Origin: Gammaproteobacteria bacterium
Lineage (GTDB): Bacteria > Pseudomonadota > Gammaproteobacteria > Steroidobacterales > Woeseiaceae
Length of the DNA: 48,053 nucleotides
Direction: 5' to 3'
Assembly: GCA_029884455.1 (NCBI GenBank)
Contig: JAOUHU010000018.1
Span: forward strand, 1-48,053
Shown here: positions 25,298 through 36,727 of the stretch, piece by piece
How positions within the stretch are numbered: the stretch's first letter is position 1
How the letters are laid out: every line of letters starts with the position of its first letter
The notes under the pieces: model-generated
The model's database searches: none
The model's input: only the letters and a program-made list of their open reading frames with translations
Told to the model about the DNA's origin: nothing
Translations under genes and position numbers: made by a program

Positions 25298-26076
25298 TGC
25301 CGGTCCTGTACACGCTGCAGGACCATGTTGCGCGCGTAACGATCGATCGCGCGGATCGCATGAACGCCGTTGACGACGCAACGGCGGACGAACTCGAAGC
25401 AATCTGGCAGCGCATCGAAGTCGACCGGGACGTACGCGTCGTGGTGTTGACCGGCAGCGGCGAGAAAGCATTCTGTGCCGGCGCCGATATGAAGGCCGGT
25501 GGCAACACGCTGAGCGGACTCGAGTACTGGGCGCATGCCCGCGCCGGCGGTTTTGGCGGGCTGGCACTGCGCAAGTCGCTGCACGTGCCGGTAATCGCGC
25601 GCGTCAATGGCCTGGCGGTCGGCGGTGGCTTCGAGCTCGTGCTGGGCTGCGACATTGTGATCGCGGCCGAGCATGCCTCGTTCGGTTTGCCGGAGGCGCG
25701 CGTGGGCCGCATGCCGGTGGACGGGGGCATGATCTTGTTGCCCAGGATGATTCCACAAAAGGTCGCGATGGGCATGCTGCTGACCGGCAGGCGGATTTCG
25801 GCGGCAGAGGCCATGCAGTATGGCCTGGTCAACGAAGTCGTGCCGCCGGAGCAGCTCGACGAGGCGGTCAATCGCTGGCTTGCCGAGATCCTCGAATGTG
25901 CGCCGTTGTCCGTCAAAGCGATCAAGGAATGTGTCAAGGAAACCAGTGATCTGTCGATCGACGAGGCGCAGGCAAAGCGCCTGCCGTCCCTGATCGCCGC
26001 CTTGCAGTCCGAGGACGCAGACGAGGGTCCGCGGGCATTTCGCGAGAAGCGCAAGCCGGACTGGAAAGGCCGCTGA
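25297..26076 (+). CDS. enoyl-CoA hydratase/isomerase family protein
   Basis: A 259-residue crotonase-fold protein acting on CoA thioesters, probably hydrating an enoyl-CoA. Oxyanion-hole segments are AFCAGADMK (58-66) and NGLAVGGGFEL (104-114). Both hydratase glutamates appear to be present: Glu113 (GGFEL) and Glu133 (GLPEARVG). The fold also supports isomerase, hydrolase and lyase chemistry, so the reaction is tentative. Translationally coupled to the CoA-transferase (TGATG). It presumably acts on the thioester made by that enzyme. Confidence 0.93.
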   Translation: MPVLYTLQDHVARVTIDRADRMNAVDDATADELEAIWQRIEVDRDVRVVVLTGSGEKAFCAGADMKAGGNTLSGLEYWAHARAGGFGGLALRKSLHVPVIARVNGLAVGGGFELVLGCDIVIAAEHASFGLPEARVGRMPVDGGMILLPRMIPQKVAMGMLLTGRRISAAEAMQYGLVNEVVPPEQLDEAVNRWLAEILECAPLSVKAIKECVKETSDLSIDEAQAKRLPSLIAALQSEDADEGPRAFREKRKPDWKGR

Positions 26077-26316
26077 ATGACCTTCGTCATCATGTCACCG
26101 TGCATCGGTGTCAAGGACGGCCGTTGCGTCGACGTCTGCCCGGTCGACTGCATTCACGAAGGCGAGACGATGTACTACATTGACCCGGTAGAGTGCATTG
26201 CCTGCGCACTCTGTGAGACCATCTGCCCTGTGGATGCCATCCGGCATATCGATGACGTGCCGCAAGAAGAACAAAAATTTATCCAGATCAATAAGGAATT
26301 CTTCTCGAAATCTTAG
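26077..26316 (+). CDS. 7Fe/8Fe-type ferredoxin
   Basis: A 79-residue ferredoxin with two clusters. The first set is C9-x7-C17-x3-C21, with Cys25 nearby, as in FdxA-like 7Fe proteins (CIGVKDGRCVDVCPVDC). The second is the 4Fe-4S set C40-x2-C43-x2-C46-x3-C50-P. It starts immediately after the hydratase stop. It probably exchanges electrons with the FAD oxidoreductase or with a partner elsewhere. Confidence 0.95.
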   Translation: MTFVIMSPCIGVKDGRCVDVCPVDCIHEGETMYYIDPVECIACALCETICPVDAIRHIDDVPQEEQKFIQINKEFFSKS

Positions 26317-26350
26317 CCAGGCGTGCCCGACGCCGAAAGGAAAGATCAGC

Positions 26351-27238
26351 TTGGACAAGAAAGTCAGCGGCGTGCTGGCCGCGGTGCCGACACCATTCGA
26401 CACCGACTTCAACCCGGACTTCGATCTGTTTATGGAGCATTGCGAATGGGCGCTGGCGTCGGGCTGCGACGGCCTGAACGTGCTCGGCACAACCGGAGAG
26501 GCCAATTCGCAATCGAATCGGGCGCGCGCGGCCATCATGCGGGCGGCAGCCCGCTCATCGTTACGGCAGTACCCGCTGATGGTTGGCACCGGTACTCCGG
26601 CGCTCGCCGATACCATTGAATTGACGGCGCTTGCAGCCGAGCTCGGGTTTGACGCAGCCTTGCTGCTGCCGCCGTATTACTACAAGCCTGTGCCAGATGA
26701 TGGCTTGTTCAACTATTTCGCTGCGGTTATCGATGCGGTTGCCGACACCGATATCGGTATCTACCTTTACAACTTCCCGCAATTGACCGGGCTGAGTTTC
26801 TCGACCGACCTGGTGACGCGACTCATAGACGCCTACCCGAGTCACATGCGCGGCATGAAAGATTCGTCGGGAAACCTTGACTACACGCAACAGATGGCGG
26901 CCAGCTTCGGCGCGGTGTTCGACGTATTCCCCGGCAGCGAGGCGCCCTTGCCGGACGCCGTAAAGCATGGTTATGCCGGCTGCATATCGGCGTCGGTGAA
27001 TGCGACTGCGGCACTGGCGGCGCGCGTCTGGCAGCAGAGAGCAGCGCCAGTGGCTGAGGACGTGGTTGAACTGCGCGAGCTGCGATCGATCATCCAGTCG
27101 GTGCCGATGGTGGCGGCCGTCAAGACGCTGGTTGCCCGCCGCACCGGCAACGCGGCATGGCATCGGCTGCTGCCGCCGCTTACGCCACTGGACGAGACGC
27201 AACAAAAGAAAATCGCATCGCTAGCGGAACGCTTATGA
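26351..27238 (+). CDS. DapA-family aldolase/lyase
   Basis: A 295-residue member of the dihydrodipicolinate synthase/N-acetylneuraminate lyase family, which make or break C-C bonds through a Schiff base with pyruvate or a related keto acid. Seen are GTTGE (47-51), the YLYNFP tyrosine (Tyr140) and the Schiff-base lysine Lys170 in GMKDSSG. The TTG start at 26351 follows an AAGGAAA ribosome site; no in-frame ATG gives a family-like N-terminus. Its location in a CoA operon points to a catabolic aldolase or hydratase-aldolase rather than lysine synthesis. The substrate is unknown. Confidence 0.9.
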   Translation: MDKKVSGVLAAVPTPFDTDFNPDFDLFMEHCEWALASGCDGLNVLGTTGEANSQSNRARAAIMRAAARSSLRQYPLMVGTGTPALADTIELTALAAELGFDAALLLPPYYYKPVPDDGLFNYFAAVIDAVADTDIGIYLYNFPQLTGLSFSTDLVTRLIDAYPSHMRGMKDSSGNLDYTQQMAASFGAVFDVFPGSEAPLPDAVKHGYAGCISASVNATAALAARVWQQRAAPVAEDVVELRELRSIIQSVPMVAAVKTLVARRTGNAAWHRLLPPLTPLDETQQKKIASLAERL

Positions 27239-28613
27239 CGATGGACGAAAAACCGGCAACGCGAAATTACCCGAAGACCGCGTATGCGTGGTTCGTGGTC
27301 GTGCTGATGATGTGCTTTTACGTGTTGTCGTACATGGACCGCTTCGTCATCGCGGTCCTGATCGAACCCATTAAAGCGGACCTGTTGCTTTCCGATGTTC
27401 AAATCAGCCTTATCGGCAGTTTTTCATTTGGCCTTTTCTACGCCACGGTAGGACTTTTTATCGGTCGGCTCGCGGATTCGATGCATCGTCCGTGGCTGAT
27501 TGCGATGGGCGTTTTTATCTGGAGCCTTACCACTGCATTGAGTGGCCTTGCCAGCAAGTTCTGGCACCTGCTGGTCCTGCGTATGGGCGTTGGCCTGGGC
27601 GAGTCTGCGTTGCTGCCATCCACGCTGTCGCTGCTGACTGACTATTTTCCGCCGAAGCGGCTCGCCACACCAACCAGTGTGTTTCTTTTCGGTGCACCGA
27701 TCGGTATCGGCGTGTCCTATGCGGCCGGTGGTGCGCTGTTTGCAGTCGCCCAGGGCATCACCGCCGCGGATGGCTGGAGCGAGGTATTGTTTATAGGCGG
27801 CTCGGCCGCGTGGAAGCTGGTGCTGATCTTTCTCGGCGTCGTCGGCATGGTCATGACGCTGGGCATGCTCGCCGTGCGCGAACCAAGGAACAACAGCGTG
27901 GCAGCCCTGGAAAAGCAGGCTGAACGCAGCCTCAAAGCTGCGGATGCGGCGCCGCTGCCGGAAGTCTTCGCGTACGCAAGCAAGAACTGGCTGCCCATTG
28001 CCTGCCTGTACCTGGGTATGGCCCTGATCTCGCTGGCTGCATATGCGCAGGGCTTCTGGGACCTGACGTTCCTGTCGCGCAGCTTTGGTCTGGACACCAA
28101 GACCGCCGGTTTCTCGTATGGCATGGTGCAGCTTTTTGGCGGGCTCTGCGGAATGTTTGTGGGCGGCATGACTGCGGATTTCCTGAGCCGCAAAGGCGTG
28201 CAGGGCTCGAGTTATAAACTGGTTACGATCGGGTCCGCATTCGCGGTGCCGTTCAGCCTGATTTATCCGCTGATGGGGTCGGATGTGGCCTCCTTGTCAT
28301 GGATGGTGTTGGCGATATTCGGCAGCAATATGTGTTTTGCCGGTGCTGCGGCGGCCATGCAAAGAATGTTTCCGGGCACGATGCTCGGGCTCGCCGCGGG
28401 ATTCTATTTCTTCATGTCGAACGCGATCGGTCTGCTGGTCGGACCGACCGCGGTTGCCGCCATTACCGATTACGGCTTTGGCGACCCGGGCCAGGTTGGC
28501 TACTCCCTTGCCATTGTTGGCGGCAGTGCACGCTTGTCGGCCTTCGTCTTGTTCCTGCTCGGTCTGAAAGCCTACGTAAACCTGTTGCGCGAGCGCGAAG
28601 CGGCGGCCAGCAC

Positions 28614-28617
<4 letters not shown>
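27235..28617 (+). CDS. MFS transporter (spinster-like)
   Basis: A 460-residue major-facilitator carrier with about twelve hydrophobic segments. The first helix region YVLSYMDRFVIAVLIEPIK and the loop GRLADSMHRPWLIA (motif A) are typical of spinster-like/hexuronate-type organic anion carriers. It starts at ATG 27235 overlapping the lyase stop (ATGA). An alternative ATG lies two codons further on. As last gene of the operon it probably imports the carboxylate the pathway degrades. It converges with cpdB; the stops overlap (28614-28617) and no terminator lies between. Confidence 0.92.
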
Positions 28618-30560
<1,943 letters not shown>

Positions 30561-30579
30561 GCCGTTGACATTCTGGCAG

Positions 30580-30607
30580 AAAAAATAGGGGCAGCGAAGC
30601 TGCCCCT
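30580..30607 (-). terminator. rho-independent terminator after TonB receptor 2
   Basis: On the minus strand a 9-bp stem (AGGGGCAGC / GCTGCCCCT, loop TTC) is followed by A then six T. It ends receptor 2 transcription before cpdB, about 20 bases after the receptor stop. Confidence 0.92.
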
Positions 30608-30631
30608 TTGGCGTTGCGGGAAAAGCCAATT

Positions 30632-33600
30632 CTAGAAGCGGAAATTCACGCCAAACTGGACACGATAAACCGACGGCAAGCGCGCAATCGCAGGTCTTGG
30701 CGCGATCGTTTCCGGGCTGAGCTGTGAGCCCGAGATCGGCGTATAGACATACTGTCCGCCCACGATCGAAACATTGGCGAGCGCCACGTTGGATGGCGAT
30801 GAGTAGCTGTCGACACGGCCCCAGTCGTCATTGAGCAGATTGCCGAAGTTCTCGATATCCAGCATCAGTTCCAGTTTCTTGTCGCTCCAGAGGCTCACTT
30901 CCTGGCTCAGCCTGAGGCTGATGATGCTGACAAAGCCTGTCTCGCAGGCGTTTCGTCCGATGATCGAGCCACGATTCCCTTTCAGGCAGCTGTTGCTGCT
31001 GATGAAGCCATCGAGGTTGGCGAGAAACGTGGGGTCGCCGGTGACGATCGGGTCGGAAATTCCGGTCGGCACGTAGAACAGGTGCGAGCCGGGGTTGTCG
31101 CCCTCGCTGCCGAAATCGGCCAGAAACGTGCCACCGAATGCGGCATCTGCACTACCAAACGTGTACGAGTAGTGCCGTCCAGAGCGCCCGGTATAGACGA
31201 GGCTCGCGCGAGTCCGGTTGTCGCCGAACAGATTCTTCGACCAGTCGAAGGTCGCGGTGACTCGATCCTCAATTTCGTAGGTCGATGGTGACAGTCCCAT
31301 ATTATTAAAGTCCGTGGTCGCATCGAACGCGTAGGTCTCGAAAGTTACGAAACGGTTATAGGAACGAATCTCGTCGGCATCGGTATTGGTGTAACCCAGG
31401 GTGGCGTCAATCAGCCCGGCATCAGTATCCCAGGACTTGGAAACATTCAGGGTGAATACCGTGCTGTCACCCTGGCTGGTATTTTCCAGGATGTAGTCAC
31501 CACCCGGGGTAAAGCTGTAAATATTGCGGCCATCGGGCGCGGTGCCGGTTACGGTACGCCGACCCTCGCGGACATTGAAGCCATCCTCGACTTCGGAGAG
31601 GATAAGGTCCGCCGACAGCAGCCAGTCGTTACCCAGGGTGAATTCTGCGCCAAGGCTGTACTTCCAGGTGCTAAGCGTGTCGAAATCCGGCGAAATTGCC
31701 TCGACGTCCGAGTCTGCGTTGACGCCGTTGTATTGTTGCAGCAACTCAGCGGCAATGGTTGGGCTGGGCAATGCCGCCGCAAGTTGGCCGAGAACACCGA
31801 AAGCTTCGCCGATACAGGCACCGCAGACGATATTGCGGGTCACACCGTTGCCGGCGTAGCTGTTGGATAACATGATCAGCGGCTCGCCACCACCGAACAG
31901 GCCGGCACCGCCCCTGATCGTCAGCCTGTCGTTCACAGCCCAGTCAAATCCGAAACGTGGCATGACGAGATCGTTGCCGTCCAGGTTGAAGGTATTGTCA
32001 AAGCCATTGCGCGCCTCAAAGCTGGTGTTAAGCGGCACACTGTCGCTGTTGCTGTTTTCGTCAAGACGAACACCGAACTTCAATACCACGTCATCGGTGA
32101 TGGCCCACTCGTCCTGGACATAGAAGCTGTCGGTTACCAGCTCGAAGGTGCTGGCGGCATCGGAAATGACACCGGTGGTCGAGCCGCCGTAGAGAACAAG
32201 CCCAATATTGCGCAGCTCAAAATTATCGATGCCGGAGAGCTCATCACCATTGCCCGGGATGCCATCAGGATCGCTGGGGAAGAACAGGAACTGGCCGCGC
32301 GTAAACGGCACGAAGGTATTGGCGGCCGTCTTGGCCTCGCGCTCGTATCCCGCGGTGATGATGTGATCACCAACCGCATAGTCAAACTGCAGGCGCAGCT
32401 GGTCGGAATCGTTGTCCAGCAGGTTGTTATGCCGGAAGCGGTCGCCGCCCGCCGTGATCGTGCCGAACCCCGGCGCCAGTATGGCAAAGTCCGGCGTCGA
32501 TGAGTCGATACTGACCTGGCGGTTTTCAACTTTCTTGTTGCCATACTTGAACTCGGACGACAGCCGGTCGGTCCAGTTCGAGAACAAGTGCACTGACACC
32601 GCGTCGAGTTTCTCATTGATGTTGTAGCGATTCGACTGCAATACCGCGAGGTCCGGGAAGTCATCGAACAAGACATCGCCGTCCGCCTGCTGGTAGCTGG
32701 CAACGGCGCGGTGCTGGTCATTGATATACCAGTCGAGCTTCACCAGGATCTTCTCATCCTGGTCATCGTCCGTCGCGTCAAAGGTACCCGGGTCGAAACC
32801 GTACTCGGTCTGGAAAATATCGATGACCCGGTCTACGTCGGCCTGGGTGACGCCGACGATATTGTCGATGGTTTGCGAATTGGATGGCCGCGTGGTCTCA
32901 AATTTTTCGTAATTGGCAAAAAAGAACAGCTTGTCCTTGATGATCGGGCCGCCAAACGTGAATCCGTATACTTGCTCATCAAAACTGGTGATACCCAGGT
33001 CGGATCCCTTCGACTTGTTGCCGGTAAAGCTCTCGTCGGTCATGAACGCAAACACACTGCCTTCAAACTCGTTGGTTCCGGACTTGGTGACAATATTGAT
33101 ATTGCCACCGAGGAAGTTGCCGTAAGTAACGTCGTAGGGTGCCACGTTCACGGTCAGGGCTTCGATCGCGTCGATGGAAATCGGTGTGCGTTGCGTGGCC
33201 GAGGCATTAAACGACAGGCCGAAATTATCGTTCTGCGCCACACCGTCGATGGTCAGGTTGTTGTAGCGGAAGTTGGCGCCTGCGACCGATACGGCAGGGC
33301 CGCGGTCAACGCTGTTATCGACCATGATTTTCGGGTCGGTGGCCAGGGTACTGACGAAGTCGCGCGACAGCGACGGAGTCGCATCGATCCTGGTGCGGTC
33401 GAATGCCGTGCCAATGCCGAAACCGACCTCCGCCGTCGGCGTGCTCGCGGTAACGACCACTTCTTCGAGTACCGATCGCACACTCAACGCCACCACTTCT
33501 GTCTTGTCGAGTTCAAGATAAATGCCTTGCAGGACGTCAGCGGCATAGTCGCCGGTGGCAGCAACCTCATAAGGCCCACCGACTGCAAGACCCAGCGCGT

Positions 33601-33823
33601 TCGCAACTCCGGCATCGTTCGACACCACAGAAATGGATCGGCCGGTCGGAACATGAGTGACACGCACACTGACGTTAGCGGCGGCTGCACCGCCGGTGTC
33701 TGTGACGAGCACGCGTAAAGATGAAGTAGTGCTTTGTGCTTGCGCCGGGCTTGCAAAAACAGCCATGGACAAAATCGCCAGCGCGGCAATGAAAAATGAT
33801 TTAATGCTGAATGAAGTGTTCAC
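30632..33823 (-). CDS. TonB-dependent receptor 2, Oar-like
   Basis: Outer-membrane receptor of 1063 residues with the same plan as receptor 1: Sec signal (SPAQA-Q, about 29), carboxypeptidase-regulatory-like domain (about 34-115), a TonB-box-like EEVVVTA (120-126), plug ending GGNINIVTKSGTNEFEG, and a large barrel ending VQFGVNFRF. The GTG start at 33823 is preferred because the G-rich ribosome site (GGGGGGAG) lies just upstream; the ATG at 33838 would place that site inside the gene. A TATACT -10 box is at 33860-33865. Cargo is inferred from the nucleotide-processing neighbours. Confidence 0.92.
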   Translation of the reverse strand: MNTSFSIKSFFIAALAILSMAVFASPAQAQSTTSSLRVLVTDTGGAAAANVSVRVTHVPTGRSISVVSNDAGVANALGLAVGGPYEVAATGDYAADVLQGIYLELDKTEVVALSVRSVLEEVVVTASTPTAEVGFGIGTAFDRTRIDATPSLSRDFVSTLATDPKIMVDNSVDRGPAVSVAGANFRYNNLTIDGVAQNDNFGLSFNASATQRTPISIDAIEALTVNVAPYDVTYGNFLGGNINIVTKSGTNEFEGSVFAFMTDESFTGNKSKGSDLGITSFDEQVYGFTFGGPIIKDKLFFFANYEKFETTRPSNSQTIDNIVGVTQADVDRVIDIFQTEYGFDPGTFDATDDDQDEKILVKLDWYINDQHRAVASYQQADGDVLFDDFPDLAVLQSNRYNINEKLDAVSVHLFSNWTDRLSSEFKYGNKKVENRQVSIDSSTPDFAILAPGFGTITAGGDRFRHNNLLDNDSDQLRLQFDYAVGDHIITAGYEREAKTAANTFVPFTRGQFLFFPSDPDGIPGNGDELSGIDNFELRNIGLVLYGGSTTGVISDAASTFELVTDSFYVQDEWAITDDVVLKFGVRLDENSNSDSVPLNTSFEARNGFDNTFNLDGNDLVMPRFGFDWAVNDRLTIRGGAGLFGGGEPLIMLSNSYAGNGVTRNIVCGACIGEAFGVLGQLAAALPSPTIAAELLQQYNGVNADSDVEAISPDFDTLSTWKYSLGAEFTLGNDWLLSADLILSEVEDGFNVREGRRTVTGTAPDGRNIYSFTPGGDYILENTSQGDSTVFTLNVSKSWDTDAGLIDATLGYTNTDADEIRSYNRFVTFETYAFDATTDFNNMGLSPSTYEIEDRVTATFDWSKNLFGDNRTRASLVYTGRSGRHYSYTFGSADAAFGGTFLADFGSEGDNPGSHLFYVPTGISDPIVTGDPTFLANLDGFISSNSCLKGNRGSIIGRNACETGFVSIISLRLSQEVSLWSDKKLELMLDIENFGNLLNDDWGRVDSYSSPSNVALANVSIVGGQYVYTPISGSQLSPETIAPRPAIARLPSVYRVQFGVNFRF

Positions 33824-33836
33824 GAGTCTCCCCCCC

Positions 33837-33850
33837 ATGATTCTGTTATT
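33837..33850 (-). promoter_or_regulatory. 14-bp motif shared with the yjjG leader
   Basis: On the minus strand this reads AATAACAGAATCAT, identical to 10414-10427. It lies between the -10 box and the start of receptor 2. Confidence 0.35.
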
Positions 33851-33859
33851 CGCGACAAA

Positions 33860-33865
33860 AGTATA
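33860..33865 (-). promoter_or_regulatory. -10 box of TonB receptor 2
   Basis: TATACT on the minus strand, giving a leader of about 30 bases to the GTG start. No good -35 is seen 16-18 bases upstream. Confidence 0.4.
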
Positions 33866-33977
33866 GCCTAGCGGCAGTCGCCGGGCTTGACTGAGTGCTG
33901 CCGGTTACGGATTTGTTCCGAGTTCGATAAGATGTCTGGAACTGGTCTAAGCACAGCCCATCAAAGCGGAAACACAG

Positions 33978-34124
33978 ATGCAGAAACACACGGTTTATCC
34001 GGCACATGCAGATGCTTGCCTGGCAGCGATAATGGCGGCCGATGTTCGCGCCCACGGCGTCATGGTCCTGGAACCATGCGTCGCCGCCGGGTGCGGCCGG
34101 GTGTTGCGCGGATGCGCTGACTGA
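33978..34124 (+). CDS. small ORF coupled to deoA (48 residues)
   Basis: ATG 33978 opens a 48-codon frame (starts MQKHTVYPAHADACLAA, ends GCGRVLRGCAD) whose TGA shares its last base with the deoA ATG (TGATG at 34122-34126). A weak GCGGAAA ribosome site precedes it. The product holds four cysteines (14, 34, 39, 46) and matches nothing I recognise. It may be a leader peptide that sets deoA translation, a small protein, or a remnant of a longer gene. The exact stop-start overlap is the main support. Confidence 0.45.
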   Translation: MQKHTVYPAHADACLAAIMAADVRAHGVMVLEPCVAAGCGRVLRGCAD

Positions 34125-35443
34125 TGCTGTTCACGGACGTCATACGAACCAAGCGCGATGGCGGCGAGCTCTCCAGCGAGCAGATCCGGTATTTTGTCGA
34201 TGGACTTGCCGACGGCAGCATTCCGGCAGAACAGGTGTCGGCGCTGGCGATGGCGATATTCCTGAATTCACTGACCTTCAATGAAACGGCGACCCTGACC
34301 ATGAGCATGGCGTCGTCGGGCACCGTGCTTGACTGGTCAGACCTCGATCTCGACGGCCCTGTGGTCGACAAGCACTCGACCGGTGGTGTCGGTGACAAGG
34401 TCAGCCTGATGCTGGCGCCCATGGTTGCCGCTTGTGGTGGTTATGTGCCAATGATCACGGGTCGCGGCCTTGGCCATACCGGTGGTACGACGGACAAGCT
34501 CGAAGCGATTCCGGGCTACAACACGGCGCCGGATTTTGCGACATTCAAAAGAATCGTCCGCGAAACCGGTTGCGCCATTATCGGCCAAACCGCCGACCTG
34601 GCACCCGCCGACCGGCGCTTTTATGCGATTCGCGACGTCACCGGCACCGTGGAGTCGGTACCGCTCATCACCGCCTCGATACTGGCGAAAAAAATCGCCG
34701 CGGGCCTGGATGCGCTGGTCATGGACGTCAAAGTCGGATCGGGTGCGTTCATGGGCACGCAGGATCAGGCACGCGAGTTAGGGCTGAGCATCGTCAGGAC
34801 GGCTGCGCTGGCGAATCTGAAAACGCATGTGCTGATCACCGATATGAACGAAGTGCTTGGCCGTACGGCAGGCAACGCGCTGGAGATCGCAGAGACTGTT
34901 CGTTACCTGAAGAACGAAGATCGCGAAGCACGACTGGATGCGGTGGTCATGGGTCTGTGCGCGGAAATGCTGATCGCGTCCGGCATTGCAGCCGATCGCG
35001 CTGTTGCCTTGCGTAAGTCAGAGGATGCGGTCAGCAGCGGTCGCGCGCTGGAAATTTTCGCAAGAATGATCACGGCACTTGGTGGGCCTAAGGACTTTGT
35101 GGAGAAAAGTGACAAGTACCTGGCGGTTGCGCCGGTTATTCGGCCGATTATGGCGAAAGGTATCCTCGCCGGCGTCGATACCCGTAGCATCGGCAATGCG
35201 ATCATTGGCCTCGGTGGCGGCCGCCGCAAGGTTGGTGAAAAACTGGATATGGCTGTCGGCTTCAGTGCAGTGGCAGCCATTGGCACCAGGCTTGGTGCCG
35301 ATACGCCGCTGGCCATCGTGCATGCCGCCAGCGAAACTGATGCGGATATCGCCGAGGCGGTCTACCGGAAGGCATGTACTATGGCCAGCCAGGCACCCGA
35401 AAAAACGCCTGTCATCAGCGAGATTCTGACGGGCGCCGACTGA
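34124..35443 (+). CDS. deoA: thymidine phosphorylase DeoA
   Basis: Splits thymidine or deoxyuridine with phosphate into the base and deoxyribose 1-phosphate. The 439-residue length is that of the family. Phosphate- and nucleoside-binding motifs are VVDKHSTGGVGDK (80-92, Lys83 and the Ser/Thr-rich loop) and the family signature TGRGLGHTGGTTDKLEAIPGY (112-132), with RRFYAIRDVTGTVESVPLI further on (described by its halves RRFYAIRDVTG and TVESVPLI). The ATG is embedded in the small ORF's stop. Product sugar phosphate goes to DeoB; base can pass to the PreA/PreT pathway at the right of the window. Confidence 0.96.
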   Translation: MLFTDVIRTKRDGGELSSEQIRYFVDGLADGSIPAEQVSALAMAIFLNSLTFNETATLTMSMASSGTVLDWSDLDLDGPVVDKHSTGGVGDKVSLMLAPMVAACGGYVPMITGRGLGHTGGTTDKLEAIPGYNTAPDFATFKRIVRETGCAIIGQTADLAPADRRFYAIRDVTGTVESVPLITASILAKKIAAGLDALVMDVKVGSGAFMGTQDQARELGLSIVRTAALANLKTHVLITDMNEVLGRTAGNALEIAETVRYLKNEDREARLDAVVMGLCAEMLIASGIAADRAVALRKSEDAVSSGRALEIFARMITALGGPKDFVEKSDKYLAVAPVIRPIMAKGILAGVDTRSIGNAIIGLGGGRRKVGEKLDMAVGFSAVAAIGTRLGADTPLAIVHAASETDADIAEAVYRKACTMASQAPEKTPVISEILTGAD

Positions 35444-35503
35444 ACAATACGGTATCCTTGGGGTCCGCTTTAAGAACAACAACAGATCAGCTGGGGGATC
35501 AGC

Positions 35504-36724
35504 ATGGGAAATTACATCGGTATCGTCGGCATCGTTGTGTTGCTTGGCATCGCAACCATTTTCTCGAGTAACCGCAAAGCAATAAATCTGCGCATTGTCG
35601 GGGCGGCGTTCGCATTGCAGGCAGCGATTGCTGCTGTCGTAATTTACTCGGAAGTCGGGCGCAATATTATTGACGCTATGAGCGATGGCGTGCTGGCGGT
35701 GATTGCATTCTCGGGCGATGGTATTGCCATGTTGTTCCAGCCGTTCGCGAATCCCGGCAGTTTCGGATTTATTTTTGCGATCCATGTGCTGCCGGTAATT
35801 ATCTTTTTCTCTTCCCTGATGTCGGTGTTGTATCACCTCGGTGTGATGCAATGGATCGTGCAGATCGTTGGCGGCGCGCTGCACCGGGTGATCGGTTCCG
35901 GCCGGGTCGAGTCGCTGAACGCTGCCGCCAATATTTTCATCGGCCAGACCGAGGCACCATTAGTGGTCCGGCCTTATCTGAAGGGACTCACAGAGCCGCA
36001 GTTCTTCGCCATCATGGTCTCAGGCGTTGCATCGATCGCCGGCACTGTGCTGGCGGGCTATGTATTGATGGGTGCTGAGACCAAATACCTGCTCGCAGCT
36101 GCATTTATGGCCGCTCCGGGCGGCCTGCTGATGGCCAAGATAATCATGCCGGATGGGCAACTCGAACCTGATCACGGTGCGAAGCTGGTAATGGAAAAGA
36201 GTCAGTACTCCAATGTCATTCTCGCCGCAGCAACGGGCGCCACCGATGGCCTGAAACTGGCCGTGAATATCGGCGCCATGCTGATGGCGTTTGTCGCGTT
36301 GATTGCCCTGATCAACGGCATCTTCGGCCTGCTTGGCGGCTGGATCGGGTTTCCGGACCTCTCCATGGAGTACCTGCTCGGCTGGATTTTCGCACCGCTC
36401 ATGTGGTTGATCAGCGTGCCCTGGGAAGAAGCAAGAGCTGCCGGTGCCCTGTTTGGCGAAAAGCTTGTGCTCAATGAATTCATCGCGTTCTCGCACCTGA
36501 GCGAATACCTTGCCGGCATGAGCGAGCGCACCAAGGCTATCGTCACATTTTCGCTGTGCGGCTTTGCGAACCTGTCGTCGATTGCAATCCTGCTCGGCGG
36601 CCTCGGTGTGCTGGTGCCGGAGAAAAAAGAACTGATCGCAAAGTTCGGCCTGAAAGCGGTGCTGGCCGGCTCCCTGTCCAACCTGATGAGCGCCGCGCTC
36701 GCGGGCCTGCTGATGGTCTTCTAG
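35504..36724 (+). CDS. nupC: concentrative nucleoside transporter NupC
   Basis: Cation-coupled nucleoside importer of the CNT family in the inner membrane, 406 residues. Family motifs include IFAIHVLPVIIFFSSL (about 90-105), FIGQTEAPLVVRPYL (about 145-159), GVASIAGTVLAGYV (about 173) and TGATDGLKLAVNIGAML (about 245). The 60-base gap after deoA contains a GGGGGA ribosome site and no terminator, so it is probably in the deoA operon. It should bring in pyrimidine or purine nucleosides produced in the periplasm. Confidence 0.95.
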   Translation: MGNYIGIVGIVVLLGIATIFSSNRKAINLRIVGAAFALQAAIAAVVIYSEVGRNIIDAMSDGVLAVIAFSGDGIAMLFQPFANPGSFGFIFAIHVLPVIIFFSSLMSVLYHLGVMQWIVQIVGGALHRVIGSGRVESLNAAANIFIGQTEAPLVVRPYLKGLTEPQFFAIMVSGVASIAGTVLAGYVLMGAETKYLLAAAFMAAPGGLLMAKIIMPDGQLEPDHGAKLVMEKSQYSNVILAAATGATDGLKLAVNIGAMLMAFVALIALINGIFGLLGGWIGFPDLSMEYLLGWIFAPLMWLISVPWEEARAAGALFGEKLVLNEFIAFSHLSEYLAGMSERTKAIVTFSLCGFANLSSIAILLGGLGVLVPEKKELIAKFGLKAVLAGSLSNLMSAALAGLLMVF

Positions 36725-36727
36725 CAA

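Noticed and set aside
26351..27238. DapA-family gene as lysine-biosynthetic dapA
   Set aside because: The operon context (CoA-transferase, hydratase, ferredoxin, MFS) is catabolic, so no dapA symbol is given.
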